Positions 52,619-60,839 of a DNA stretch of 64,000 nucleotides are shown piece after piece (the first letter of the stretch is position 1; the number at the start of each line of letters is the position of its first letter). A program made the translations under genes and the position numbers. The stretch lies in contig NZ_JAALCR010000005.1 of NCBI RefSeq assembly GCF_011065895.1, positions 62,001-126,000 on the forward strand, read 5' to 3'. The notes under the pieces were generated by a model. It was not told the DNA's origin and did not search any database. It saw nothing but the letters and a program-made list of their open reading frames with translations. This DNA is from Paludisphaera rhizosphaerae. GTDB taxonomy: Bacteria; Planctomycetota; Planctomycetia; Isosphaerales; Isosphaeraceae.

Positions 52619-53926
52619 TCAGGCTTCGGGAGCCGAAGACGCCCCGATCGGTTCGGGGAGTCGCTCGCCGACGCGCAGCCAGGCCGCTTTCAGGTAGGCG
52701 CCTTCGGGAGCGTCAAGGGCCACGGGATGGTCGGCCGAGGCCCCGGTCATGGCCAGAAGCTGCACGCTCCGGTTGGCCTTGCGCGAGGCCGCCTTGAGCA
52801 GCCCCTGGAACTCGGCCGGGTCCAGCAGGCCGGAGCACGAGCAGGTCAGCAGCAGGCCGCCGGGCTCCACCAGGCCCATCCCCAGGACGTTCAGGTCGAA
52901 GTACTTCCGCTTGCCGGCCGAGACCTCCTCGCGGTCGGGGATCAGCTTGGGGGGATCCAGCACGACCACCCCGTATTCGCGGCCGTTGACCCCCATCTGC
53001 CGCATGTAGCCGAAGGCGTCGGCGTGGACCGCGTCCAGCCGGACGTTGTTGGCGTTGCCGTTCTCCTTGGCGAGCGCAACGGCCTTCTCGTCCAGGTCGA
53101 CGCAAGTGACCTCGCGAGCCTCGCCGCGAAGCAGCGCGTTCAGGCCGAAACCGCCCGTGTAGCAGCAGGCGTCCAGCACGGCGCGACCCTTGCAGAACTT
53201 CGCCAGTTCCCGGCGGTTGTCCCGCTGGTCACAGAAGAAGCCCGTCTTGTGGCCCTCGGCGAAGTGGATCCGGTAGCGGACTCCGTGCTCCTGGATCGTC
53301 ACCCGAGGCGGCAGCCCGGGGCTGGCGAGAGGCCGGCCGGCGAAGTCCTCCTGCAGGGCCACCCGCTCGTCGACCCGGACGCGGAAGTGCTTCGTCCCCA
53401 TCCGCTTCGCCAGGACGTCCAGGATCGGGCCGATCCGCTGGTACATCCCCAGGCTGAAGATCTCGACGGAGAGGACGTCGTCGAAGCGGTCGACGATCAG
53501 GCCGGAGAGGCCGTCCCCCTCGGCGTGAATCAGGCGGTAGGCGTTGGACTCGCGCTCGACGCCCAGCATGTCCAGCCGGAGCGCAGCGGCCTCGTCGACC
53601 TTCCGGGTCCAGAAGTCGACGCCCGGCGCCTGGGGCTCGCGCGAGAGCATTCGCAGGCTGATCTGCGACCGGGGGTTCCACAGCCCGTAGCCGAGCGGGT
53701 TGCCGTCGCGGTCGAGGACCTGGACGAGGTCGCCGGGGCGGGCCATGAGCGGACCTTTCACCCCTTCGATCATCTTGCGGAAGATGAACGGGTGGTTCCC
53801 CGGCGATCGGATGGCGACGGTCGGCAGCGGGACCTCAGGCTCCAGCGCGCGGTCAGGCACTGGCGCGGGGGGCTCGACCGGCCGTGCGGCGGGCTTCGAC
53901 TTCGGCCGAGGGCGCGGCTGGCTCAT
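52619..53926 (-). CDS. rlmI: RlmI-like class I SAM rRNA methyltransferase with PUA domain
   Basis: This is a 435-residue protein. A Pro/Arg-rich N-terminal extension (1-40) is followed by a PUA domain (about 45-110), an EEHEE-type middle (about 115-235) and a Rossmann methyltransferase: VLDACCYTGGFGLNAL (motif I near 262), VTCVDLDEKAVALA, and VVLDPPKLIPDREEV with the DPP motif (near 335). The family methylates C5 of a cytosine in 23S rRNA. It is coupled to the downstream-facing hypothetical gene through a 4-bp ATGA overlap. Confidence 0.85.
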   Translation of the reverse strand: MSQPRPRPKSKPAARPVEPPAPVPDRALEPEVPLPTVAIRSPGNHPFIFRKMIEGVKGPLMARPGDLVQVLDRDGNPLGYGLWNPRSQISLRMLSREPQAPGVDFWTRKVDEAAALRLDMLGVERESNAYRLIHAEGDGLSGLIVDRFDDVLSVEIFSLGMYQRIGPILDVLAKRMGTKHFRVRVDERVALQEDFAGRPLASPGLPPRVTIQEHGVRYRIHFAEGHKTGFFCDQRDNRRELAKFCKGRAVLDACCYTGGFGLNALLRGEAREVTCVDLDEKAVALAKENGNANNVRLDAVHADAFGYMRQMGVNGREYGVVVLDPPKLIPDREEVSAGKRKYFDLNVLGMGLVEPGGLLLTCSCSGLLDPAEFQGLLKAASRKANRSVQLLAMTGASADHPVALDAPEGAYLKAAWLRVGERLPEPIGASSAPEA

Positions 53927-54255
53927 TCGTCGTCGTCCCCTTCGTCGTCAACGTCGTCGCCGACTTCACCCTTGCGGAGGAGCCGACGGAGCCGGACCAG
54001 GAGCGAGGTCGCGTATCGTTGGACGGAAAGCTGCTGCGTCAGCACGTCCTCGTCCACGGCCGACCGCGGCACGGCGGCCATCAGGGCGTGGGCCTGCATC
54101 AGGGCGTCCCAGCCGGCGTCGAGCGCCTTGGGACCGAACGCCGGATTCTCCCGCGCCATCCGCAGGGCTTGTCGGGCTTTTTTGAGGGTCGCGTGCGCCT
54201 GCTTAAGTTGCCTGAGCGCTGCGCCCGGGGTCATCTCCGCCATAACCAAACTCAT
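53923..54255 (-). CDS. small helical hypothetical protein coupled to rlmI
   Basis: This is a 110-residue protein starting MSLVMAEMTPG (an alternative ATG four codons later). It has a mostly helical body with coiled-coil-like character (AALRQLKQAHATLKKARQALRMAR) and a very acidic C-terminus. Its stop overlaps the rlmI start by 4 bp (ATGA), which supports real translation. No family is recognised. Confidence 0.55.
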   Translation of the reverse strand: MSLVMAEMTPGAALRQLKQAHATLKKARQALRMARENPAFGPKALDAGWDALMQAHALMAAVPRSAVDEDVLTQQLSVQRYATSLLVRLRRLLRKGEVGDDVDDEGDDDE

Positions 54256-54282
54256 TTCCAGACGAGGGGTTGGATCGGCGCC

Positions 54283-54374
54283 CTGGCCACGGTTGCGTGG
54301 CCAGGAACCGGCATGGGAGGGTTGCTCGATCGTCGCCGATCGCACGGCCACACTTGCGTGGCTATGGGACCCAG
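54283..54374 (+). repeat. dispersed palindromic repeat, two close copies
   Basis: The first copy (54283-54304) is a perfect hairpin CTGGCCAC / GTGGCCAG with a 6-nt loop. The second (54344-54374) has GGCCACACTTGCGTGGC then TATGGGACCCAG and shares stem, spacing and ACCCAG tail with copies at 12191 and 34807. They are 39 bp apart, in the spacer upstream of clpS. Confidence 0.6.
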
Positions 54375-54500
54375 GCCGGGCCGTCATCCAGTCGTGTCGT
54401 GTGAGAAGTCTCGCGCATTTTCTCGGTTTCAAACTCGCGAACAAAGAGTATAACCAAATCTCTGAAAACGGTGCGCGAAAGCCTTCAGGAGCCCATCACG

Positions 54501-54860
54501 ATGTCGGACGAGCAGGGAGCGGCCAGCGTGGCCGCCGAGCCGGAAACTTCCGTCGCCGTCGCCGAGGAGCAGGAGACGCGGACGAAGAAGCTCCCTCCCT
54601 ACAACGTGATCATCCTCAACGACGAGGAGCACACGTTCGAGTACGTGATCGAGCTGCTCACGAAGCTGTTCGCCCACTCCCTGCCGGTCGCCGAGTCCCT
54701 CACCTGGCAAATCCACAACCGGGGCCGCGCCGTGGTCTACACCACCCACAAGGAGAAGGCCGAGCTCAAGCGCGAGCAGGTCGTCTCCTACGGCGCCGAC
54801 CCTCGCATGAAGGAATCCAAGGGACCTCTGGGATGCTACATCGAGCCGGCCGAGGGCTGA
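54501..54860 (+). CDS. clpS: ClpS family Clp protease adaptor
   Basis: This is a 119-residue protein starting MSDEQGAASV. The first 40 residues are acidic and disordered. The ClpS core YNVIILNDEEHTFEYVIELLTKLF and HNRGRAVVYTTHKEKAELK have the N-degron pocket pattern, and the EEHTFEYV form is common in planctomycetes. ClpS delivers N-end-rule substrates to ClpAP. No clpA gene is within the window. It is convergent with the phytochrome gene. Confidence 0.88.
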   Translation: MSDEQGAASVAAEPETSVAVAEEQETRTKKLPPYNVIILNDEEHTFEYVIELLTKLFAHSLPVAESLTWQIHNRGRAVVYTTHKEKAELKREQVVSYGADPRMKESKGPLGCYIEPAEG

Positions 54861-54865
54861 TGTGG

Positions 54866-54951
54866 GGTTCTCAGTGGCTTGTTGTCGGTTCTCAGCAGCA
54901 GAGACCGCAGTCGCGATCGCTCCTGACAACCGTCAACCGAGAACTGACAAC
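54866..54951. repeat. repeats of GGTTCTCAG and TGACAAC between convergent genes
   Basis: GGTTCTCAG occurs at 54866-54874 and 54887-54895; CTGACAAC occurs at 54923-54930 and 54944-54951. TTGTCGGTTCTC (54882-54893) pairs with GAGAACTGACAA (54939-54950) with one mismatch. This may form the terminator structure for both clpS and the phytochrome gene. Confidence 0.45.
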
Positions 54952-54958
54952 GATCCTA

Positions 54959-57688
54959 TCAGGTTTTTCCGACCAGGCTGGCGATCACCGCGATGATCTC
55001 CCCCGGCTCGACGGGCTTGGCGACGTGCGACTGATAGCCGGCCATGAGAGCCTTGCGACGGTCCTCCGGACGGGCGTAGGCGGTCAGGGCGACGGCCGGG
55101 CGACGCGGGAGGCCCGTGGAGGTCTCCAGCGCACGGAGCCGGCGGATGAACTCGTGACCGTCGACGGTGGGCATGCCGACGTCGCTGATGATCGCGTCGA
55201 AGCCCCCGCCGCGGTAGTGCTCCAGCGCCTCCTCGGCCGATCCAGCAGCCGTTACGACCGCGCCGCGGTCTTCCAGCAGGCGTCGGACCAGGTCGCGGGC
55301 GTCCTGCTCGTCGTCGAGGACGAGGATGCGGGCGCCGCCCAGGTCGAGCGAGGTCTCTTCGACCGCCTCGGCTTCATCGACCTCCCGCACGTTGCGGCGG
55401 CGGCCGCGCGAGGCCACCGCGCGGAGCGGCAGCGAGACGACGAACTCGGCGCCGGTCCCCTCCCCCTCGCTGCGGGCGTAGATGGCCCCGCCATGCAGCT
55501 CCACCAGATGCCGGACGATGGAGAGCCCCAGGCCCAGGCCGCCGTGCTGGCGGTTGGCGTCGGCGTCCTGCTGGCGGAAGCGATCGAAGACGTGCGGCAG
55601 GAAGGCCGGGTCGATGCCCTGGCCGCTGTCGGACACGACGACCTCCACGTGCGAGTCCACCCGCTCCAGAACCACCTGCACACGCCCGCCGCGAGGGGTG
55701 AACTTCACGGCGTTGGAGAGCAGATTCCAGAAGATCTGCTGCAGCCGGGTCGGGTCGCCTGTGACATAAGCGTCCTCCTGTGCGTTGATGACCCGAACGA
55801 GCTTCACCCCCTTCGCCTGGGCTGTGGGAGCGATGGAGTCGACGGCCGCAGCCACGGCAGTGGCCACGTCGGTCGGTTGCATGTCCATCCGCAGCTTGCC
55901 CGAGGTGATACGGCTGACGTCCAGCAGGTCGTCGATCATCGTCACCTGCGCCCGAGCGTTGCGGTCGATGACCTCGCAGGCGGCTTTGAGAGTCGCCTCG
56001 TCAGCGCCGCGGCGGATGATGTGAGTCCACCCCAGGATCGCGGCCAGAGGCGTCCGCAGCTCGTGCGAGAGCGTCGCCACGAACTCGTCCTTCATCCGGC
56101 TGAGTCGCTCGGCCTCGCCGCGAGCGGCGCGCTCGCTGGCCAGCATCTCCTCTTTCGCGCGGTTCTGATGGGCGAGTTCCCCCGCGCGGCCGGCGAGGAT
56201 CTCGGCCAGATCCTGACGCAGGTCGAGCGCCGCGCCGATCTCCGCCGGATGCCACGGACGGGAACGCCCCCGGACGACCTGCTTCCACAATGCGAACGAT
56301 CCCCGGGGACTCAATCGCGCCGCGCCGTCCCCTTTCTGGATCGACTTCGACGGGTCGCCCGCCCAGTCGACCTCGCGGACCTCCTCGGGGCGGAACCACA
56401 TCAGGCGGTCACGGCCGTCGCCGGCGATCGGGACCGAGAGCAGTCCAGCAGCCACAGCGCCGACCGCGTCCAGGTTCAACTCAGCCCCGAGACGCTCAGT
56501 CGCAAAGACGTCGGCCGGGCCGCGAGCCGCGATTCGATCCGCGATCTCCACCAGGTCTTCAGGGTTGGGAGTCAGGCCGATTCGAACGACCTCGCCGCCA
56601 ATCACGACCGCCGCGCCGGTCGCCTCCATGAACTCCAGCAGCGAGGGCTCGACCTCGGTCAAGGCCAGGCCCACGTCCTCGATCTGCCGCAGCCGAGTCG
56701 CCAACGCCGCGCGGACGGACTGCATCCGGGCCCCATACCGCGCCTGCTCTTGCTCCTCGCGCGAGGCCAACTGCATCGACATGATCTGCCCCAGCAGCTC
56801 ACAGGCGGCGCGGACGTCATACGGCACGAACCGGGGCGAGTAGTGGTGGCAGGCCACCAACCCCCAGAGTTGATCGTCCTTCAGGAGCGAGATCGACATC
56901 GACGCGCCGACCCCCATGTTCCGCAGGTATTGCAGGTGGATGGGCGAAACGCTGCGCAGCACCGCCTGACTCAGATCCAGGGGCGCCGCCGAGGCCGGCC
57001 CGCATTCGGGGACGATCGGCTGGGGGGTGTAGTCGCGGTCGGCGATGAACCGGAGCCAGTTGCGCACGTACAACTCGCGCGCCTGGGCGGGGATGTCGGA
57101 GGCCGGATAATGCAGGCCGAGGAACGGCTCCAGGTCGTCGCGTCGGGCCTCGGCGACGACCTGCCCGTTCCAGTCGGCGTCAAACCGGTAGACCATCACG
57201 CGGTCAAACCCCGCGATCTGGCGGACGCGATCAGCGCAGACGTCGTACATCTGATCCAGCGAGGGAGCCTTGCGAAGCTCCGAGACGGCGTCGCGCGTGG
57301 CGCGGGCGAGATCGGCGGACGACGCATCCTCGGAATTCAACGCGGGCTCGAACTCCACAATGACCCGATCGCCCGCGCGATGGGCGATGGCCTCGCAGAC
57401 GCGGCCGTTCAGACGGACCGTGAACAGAGCGGAGCCCGAGCCGTCCTCCAGTCGGGCCATCCCCTTTGCCACCCGCTCCGAATCGGGCGCAGGGATCAAA
57501 TCCGCCAGCCGACGGCCGATCGCCTCCGTCGCCGAGATCCCGAAGAAGTCGGCCAGGTTCGCGCTCGCGTGCGAGACGACCCCATCCCGGGCCGATACCG
57601 CCGCCAGCACGCCGTGCGGCTGGATCGCTCCGGGGATACGAATCGGCTCGTCTTCGCAGTTCGTTAGGTCAGTCGCGGGAATACCCAT
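54959..57688 (-). CDS. bacteriophytochrome hybrid histidine kinase (PAS-GAF-PHY-HK-REC)
   Basis: This is a 909-residue protein. The biliverdin-binding cysteine is C11 (NCEDEPIRIPGAIQPHG, the usual phytochrome knot region). The GAF domain holds YPASDIPAQARELY (PASDIP) and CHHYSPRFVPYD; the PHY domain holds PRGSFALWKQ (PRxSF tongue). A histidine-kinase core follows: LSHELRTPLAAILG (phospho-His), then HATPase_c with NLLSNAVKFTP and GLGLGLSIV. A receiver domain ends the protein (from about 785; DDEQD, IISDVGMP with the phospho-Asp, KP). It should sense red/far-red light with biliverdin, but no heme oxygenase is nearby. Confidence 0.93.
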   Translation of the reverse strand: MGIPATDLTNCEDEPIRIPGAIQPHGVLAAVSARDGVVSHASANLADFFGISATEAIGRRLADLIPAPDSERVAKGMARLEDGSGSALFTVRLNGRVCEAIAHRAGDRVIVEFEPALNSEDASSADLARATRDAVSELRKAPSLDQMYDVCADRVRQIAGFDRVMVYRFDADWNGQVVAEARRDDLEPFLGLHYPASDIPAQARELYVRNWLRFIADRDYTPQPIVPECGPASAAPLDLSQAVLRSVSPIHLQYLRNMGVGASMSISLLKDDQLWGLVACHHYSPRFVPYDVRAACELLGQIMSMQLASREEQEQARYGARMQSVRAALATRLRQIEDVGLALTEVEPSLLEFMEATGAAVVIGGEVVRIGLTPNPEDLVEIADRIAARGPADVFATERLGAELNLDAVGAVAAGLLSVPIAGDGRDRLMWFRPEEVREVDWAGDPSKSIQKGDGAARLSPRGSFALWKQVVRGRSRPWHPAEIGAALDLRQDLAEILAGRAGELAHQNRAKEEMLASERAARGEAERLSRMKDEFVATLSHELRTPLAAILGWTHIIRRGADEATLKAACEVIDRNARAQVTMIDDLLDVSRITSGKLRMDMQPTDVATAVAAAVDSIAPTAQAKGVKLVRVINAQEDAYVTGDPTRLQQIFWNLLSNAVKFTPRGGRVQVVLERVDSHVEVVVSDSGQGIDPAFLPHVFDRFRQQDADANRQHGGLGLGLSIVRHLVELHGGAIYARSEGEGTGAEFVVSLPLRAVASRGRRRNVREVDEAEAVEETSLDLGGARILVLDDEQDARDLVRRLLEDRGAVVTAAGSAEEALEHYRGGGFDAIISDVGMPTVDGHEFIRRLRALETSTGLPRRPAVALTAYARPEDRRKALMAGYQSHVAKPVEPGEIIAVIASLVGKT

Positions 57689-57819
57689 AGAAGACTCTCA
57701 AGGACTTAACAGCGGTCCTGGAGATGAAAGAGATCCAAATCGCATGCCAAGGCCCGACTTAATCGTGAGCAATACGAGGACAGGCGTCCAGACCCATCCC
57801 CCAGTCCGGGCATTTTCGA

Positions 57820-58680
57820 TCAGGACTCCATGAGCGCCGCGGGCACCCCCATGGTCACGTCCGGATACCGCAAAGCCAGCCCCAGTTCGTCCTTGATGCG
57901 ATGGTTGCTGATTCGGCGGTCGACGACGTCGCGGGCCGCTTCGGGGGAGCCGGGGACGGGCGGAACGTACGTCGGCACGGGGGCGTTCAGGCAGTCGGCG
58001 ACGACGCGGTAGTATTCCCGGCGGGGAAGCGGGCGGTCGTCGCTGGCCAGATACAACGGGCCTGGCGAGGGGGCGTCGAGCGCCGCGGCCGAGGCGCGAG
58101 CGGCGTCGTCGATGTGGATCAGGCTGAGGGTCCGCTCCGGGTCGCCGGGGATCGGCTCGCCGCGGGCGATCAGAGTCCGGCGGATGATCCGGCCCGGCCC
58201 ATACAGCCCCGAGCATCGCACGACGACCGTCGACACGCCCGAGCGCCCGGCCCACTCAGTCAGGGCGTGTTCGGCGTCCAGGCAGATGCGGCCGGCCTCG
58301 GTGATGGGAACGGCGGGGGTCTCCTCGTCGACCCAGCCGCCGTCGTCGTTGCCGTAGACGCTCGTCGAGCTGATGTAGACCAGCCGCGAGACGCCCTGCG
58401 GAAGCCGCTCCAGCACGTTTCGCAGGCCGTCGACGTACACTGACCGCTTGGACGGGCCGGCGTCACGGTCGTAGCCCACGCAGTAGAGGACGCGGTCGAC
58501 GGAGGGGAGGACGAGCGATGGATCGAGCACATCCCCGACCACCGGCCGGACGCCGATCGCCTCCAGCGAAGAGGCCCCCTCGGCCGATCGCGTCGTCCCG
58601 AAGACGGTCTCGCCGCGATCGACGTACATCCGGGCGACCCGGCGGCCCAGGTAGCCGCAGCCGACGACAAGCAGGCTCAC
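57820..58680 (-). CDS. NAD-dependent epimerase/dehydratase family protein
   Basis: This is a 286-residue short-chain reductase-like protein from GTG 58680 (VSLLVVGCGYLGRRVARMY, Rossmann Gly motif). YISSTSVYG is the usual catalytic Ser/Tyr region (near 104), although the YxxxK pair is not obvious. It resembles the SDR family proteins sometimes called YeeZ-like. Its start codon overlaps the ruvX stop by 4 bp (GTGA), so translation is coupled. A longer frame upstream is antisense-type sequence and is rejected. Substrate unknown. Confidence 0.8.
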   Translation of the reverse strand: MSLLVVGCGYLGRRVARMYVDRGETVFGTTRSAEGASSLEAIGVRPVVGDVLDPSLVLPSVDRVLYCVGYDRDAGPSKRSVYVDGLRNVLERLPQGVSRLVYISSTSVYGNDDGGWVDEETPAVPITEAGRICLDAEHALTEWAGRSGVSTVVVRCSGLYGPGRIIRRTLIARGEPIPGDPERTLSLIHIDDAARASAAALDAPSPGPLYLASDDRPLPRREYYRVVADCLNAPVPTYVPPVPGSPEAARDVVDRRISNHRIKDELGLALRYPDVTMGVPAALMES

Positions 58681-59156
58681 GAGCCGCCTCCCTCGTCGTC
58701 GGTGAGCGACTCCGGCTTCGCCAGCGTCTCCGGGCAGCCGGCGTCGAGGTAGTTCTGCAGCAGGATCCGGGCGGCGAGCATGTCGCGCATCCCCTTGCGC
58801 TTCTGCCGCGAGAAGCCGACCTCGATCAGGACGTCCTCGGCCAGGACGGTCGTGTAACGCTCGTCGTAGTAGAACACGGGGAGGCCGGTGACTTCGGCCA
58901 GCCACGAGCCCCAGGCGCGGGCCTTGGCGGCCGATTCACCCTCGCGGCCGGTGGTGTGAACGGGGAGCCCGATGACGATCCGATCGATCTCGTCCTCCTC
59001 GACCAGCTTCTTGTAATGCCGGGCGTCCTGGGCCGGGTCTCGGCGTTCGTAGACCTCCAGCGGGGTCGCGATCGACCTCCCCGGGTCGCTGACCGCCGCC
59101 CCCACGCGCCTCACGCCGAAATCAATCCCCAGCACCCGGCCCATTGGCGACGGCAC
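58677..59156 (-). CDS. ruvX: RuvX/YqgF pre-16S rRNA nuclease family protein
   Basis: This is a 159-residue RNase H-like protein: GIDFGVRRVGAAVSD (first Asp), VIGLPVHTTGREG, and YYDERYTT with the Glu, the family form usually being xDERxTT/S. Members process the 5' end of 16S rRNA or act as Holliday-junction resolvase. The first four residues (MPSP) may be non-native; an ATG at 59144 is an alternative. It is co-transcribed with the epimerase-like gene and follows the guanylyltransferase by 12 bp. Confidence 0.88.
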   Translation of the reverse strand: MPSPMGRVLGIDFGVRRVGAAVSDPGRSIATPLEVYERRDPAQDARHYKKLVEEDEIDRIVIGLPVHTTGREGESAAKARAWGSWLAEVTGLPVFYYDERYTTVLAEDVLIEVGFSRQKRKGMRDMLAARILLQNYLDAGCPETLAKPESLTDDEGGGS

Positions 59157-59168
59157 TCCCGCTTTGGA

Positions 59169-60248
59169 TCACAGATACGACGCGTGCCGCCCGTCCTTGA
59201 GGCTCTCGACGAGCCCCTTGAGCTTGTCGAGCTGGTCGCGACGGGCGACGAGGGTTGCGCCGCCGGATTGAATGACGACCACGTCGTCGAGGCCGATGGT
59301 CGCGATCAGGCCGCCGTCGTCGGAGATCAGGATCGAGTCCTTGGTGTCGACGGCGACGACCTCGCCCTGAACGGCGTTTCCATGGTCGTCGACGGGGAGA
59401 AGCGGCCGAAGGGCCCGCCAGTCGCCGACGTCGTTCCAGTCGTAGACGACCTCCAGCACCTTGACGGAGTCGGCCTTCTCCATGACGGCCTTGTCGATCG
59501 GGGTGCGTTCCATGTTGGGGAACTCGGCGGCGAGGACCTCGGGGCCGGCGGAGGTTCCCCAGGCGTTGCCGACGCGGTCGAGCGCCGCCCCCAGCAGGGG
59601 CTTGTGGCGGTTGATCTCGTGGAGGATCGTCCGGGCCCGCCAGACGAAGATGCCCGCGTTCCAGGCGAAGTTCCCGGCGGCCAGGAACTGCTGTGCGGTC
59701 TCAAGGTCGGGCTTCTCGCGGAACTGGACGACCTTGTTCACGGCCACGCCGTCGCGAGACTCCAGCGCCTCGCCGCGCTGGATGTAGCCGTAGCCGGTCT
59801 CGGGCCGGGTCGGCTTGACGCCGAAGGTGACCAGCGAGGCGGGATCGGCGTCGACGACGGCCACGGCCGCCTTGACGGCCTTGAGGAAGACCGCCTCCGG
59901 CTGGATGACGTGGTCGGCCGGCATGACGATCATGGTGCCTTCCGGATCCTGGGCGGCGACGATCTCAGCCGCCAGCCCGACGCAGGGCGCCGTGTCGCGC
60001 GGGCAGGGCTCGGCGATGACGTTGGACGCCGGCAGTTCCGGGAGTTGCTCGCGGGTGGCTTCGGCCTGGTCGGCGCCGGTGATGATCAGGATCCGTTCGG
60101 GAGGGACCAGCGGGGCGATCCGGGCCACGGTCTGCTGGAGCATCGTGGCGTCGCCGTGGAGGTTCAGGAGCTGTTTCGGCCGATTGCGGCGGCTCTTGGG
60201 CCAGAACCTCGTCCCGCTGCCGCCCGCCATGATGATCGCAAAAAGCAT
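59169..60248 (-). CDS. manC: mannose-1-phosphate guanylyltransferase
   Basis: This is a 359-residue nucleotidyltransferase without the isomerase domain. The GMP-binding MAGGSGTRFWPKSRRNRPKQ lies at residues 8-27, MPADHVI near 110, and GYGYIQRGEAL, VVQFREKPD (near 175) and FAWNAGIFVW (near 195) are the usual substrate motifs. It makes GDP-mannose for glycoprotein or surface-polysaccharide synthesis. It is 12 bp before ruvX. Confidence 0.93.
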   Translation of the reverse strand: MLFAIIMAGGSGTRFWPKSRRNRPKQLLNLHGDATMLQQTVARIAPLVPPERILIITGADQAEATREQLPELPASNVIAEPCPRDTAPCVGLAAEIVAAQDPEGTMIVMPADHVIQPEAVFLKAVKAAVAVVDADPASLVTFGVKPTRPETGYGYIQRGEALESRDGVAVNKVVQFREKPDLETAQQFLAAGNFAWNAGIFVWRARTILHEINRHKPLLGAALDRVGNAWGTSAGPEVLAAEFPNMERTPIDKAVMEKADSVKVLEVVYDWNDVGDWRALRPLLPVDDHGNAVQGEVVAVDTKDSILISDDGGLIATIGLDDVVVIQSGGATLVARRDQLDKLKGLVESLKDGRHASYL

Positions 60249-60383
60249 GTCTCACCCCGCCGGAACGCCCAGGCCCTCGCGCGAGGGCCATCGTCCTCGA
60301 TCAGGGCGGTCCGTCTACGAATCGGTCCCACGAATCATAACGATTCGCCGGGCCTTCCGGTAAGAGGAGGACGCCAGGGCGTC

Positions 60384-60749
60384 TCAGCGGAAGCTCTTCA
60401 GCGCCGAGGCCTGGTCGGGGTGGATATCGAAGAGGGAGTCGAACCGGCCGATGTGGAAGGTGTCCTGGAGAACGGGGCCCAGGCCGCACATCTTGAGTTG
60501 CCCCTTCGCCGCGCGGACCTCCTTCTCCAGGTGCGCAAGCTGAGCCAGCATCGTGCTGGAGAGGTACTGGACCTTGTCGAAGTCCAGCAGGATCTTGGTC
60601 TTGTGCAGGTCCTTCACGACCGCCCGCAACTCGGCTCCGATGTCGAGGACGAGGTCGGTGGCGTACATCAGGCCCGAATTGACGAAGCCGACGACCGCGA
60701 CGTCGCCGACGTCCCGCAGGTTGAGGTGTTTGAGATCCGCGGCGGACAT
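60384..60749 (-). CDS. STAS-domain anti-sigma-factor antagonist-like protein
   Basis: This is a 121-residue protein starting MSAADLKHLNL (a GTG three codons earlier is possible). It has the STAS fold: VAVVGFVNSGLM, LLDFDKVQYLSSTMLAQLAHL with the Ser in DxxYLSST (the usual phosphorylation site, about residue 65), and KMCGLGPVLQDTF. Such proteins bind anti-sigma kinases and couple phosphorylation to gene expression. No kinase or sigma partner lies next to it; the ECF-kinase pair at 28.5-31.6 kb is far away. Confidence 0.85.
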   Translation of the reverse strand: MSAADLKHLNLRDVGDVAVVGFVNSGLMYATDLVLDIGAELRAVVKDLHKTKILLDFDKVQYLSSTMLAQLAHLEKEVRAAKGQLKMCGLGPVLQDTFHIGRFDSLFDIHPDQASALKSFR

Positions 60750-60839
60750 GGCGTTCACTCGCTTGATGCGAACTCCAGGAAGGGGGAATACCCGGGATCA
60801 TAGCCGTGCCCACCGGCGCATGCAACGATCCGATTTCGG

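Noticed and set aside
50720-57667. A plus-strand open frame of 2315 codons
   Set aside because: It lies antisense to well-supported genes (phosphoesterase, DtxR-type regulator, rlmI, phytochrome) and has a biased, domain-free composition. Long antisense frames arise because GC-rich third codon positions suppress stop codons.
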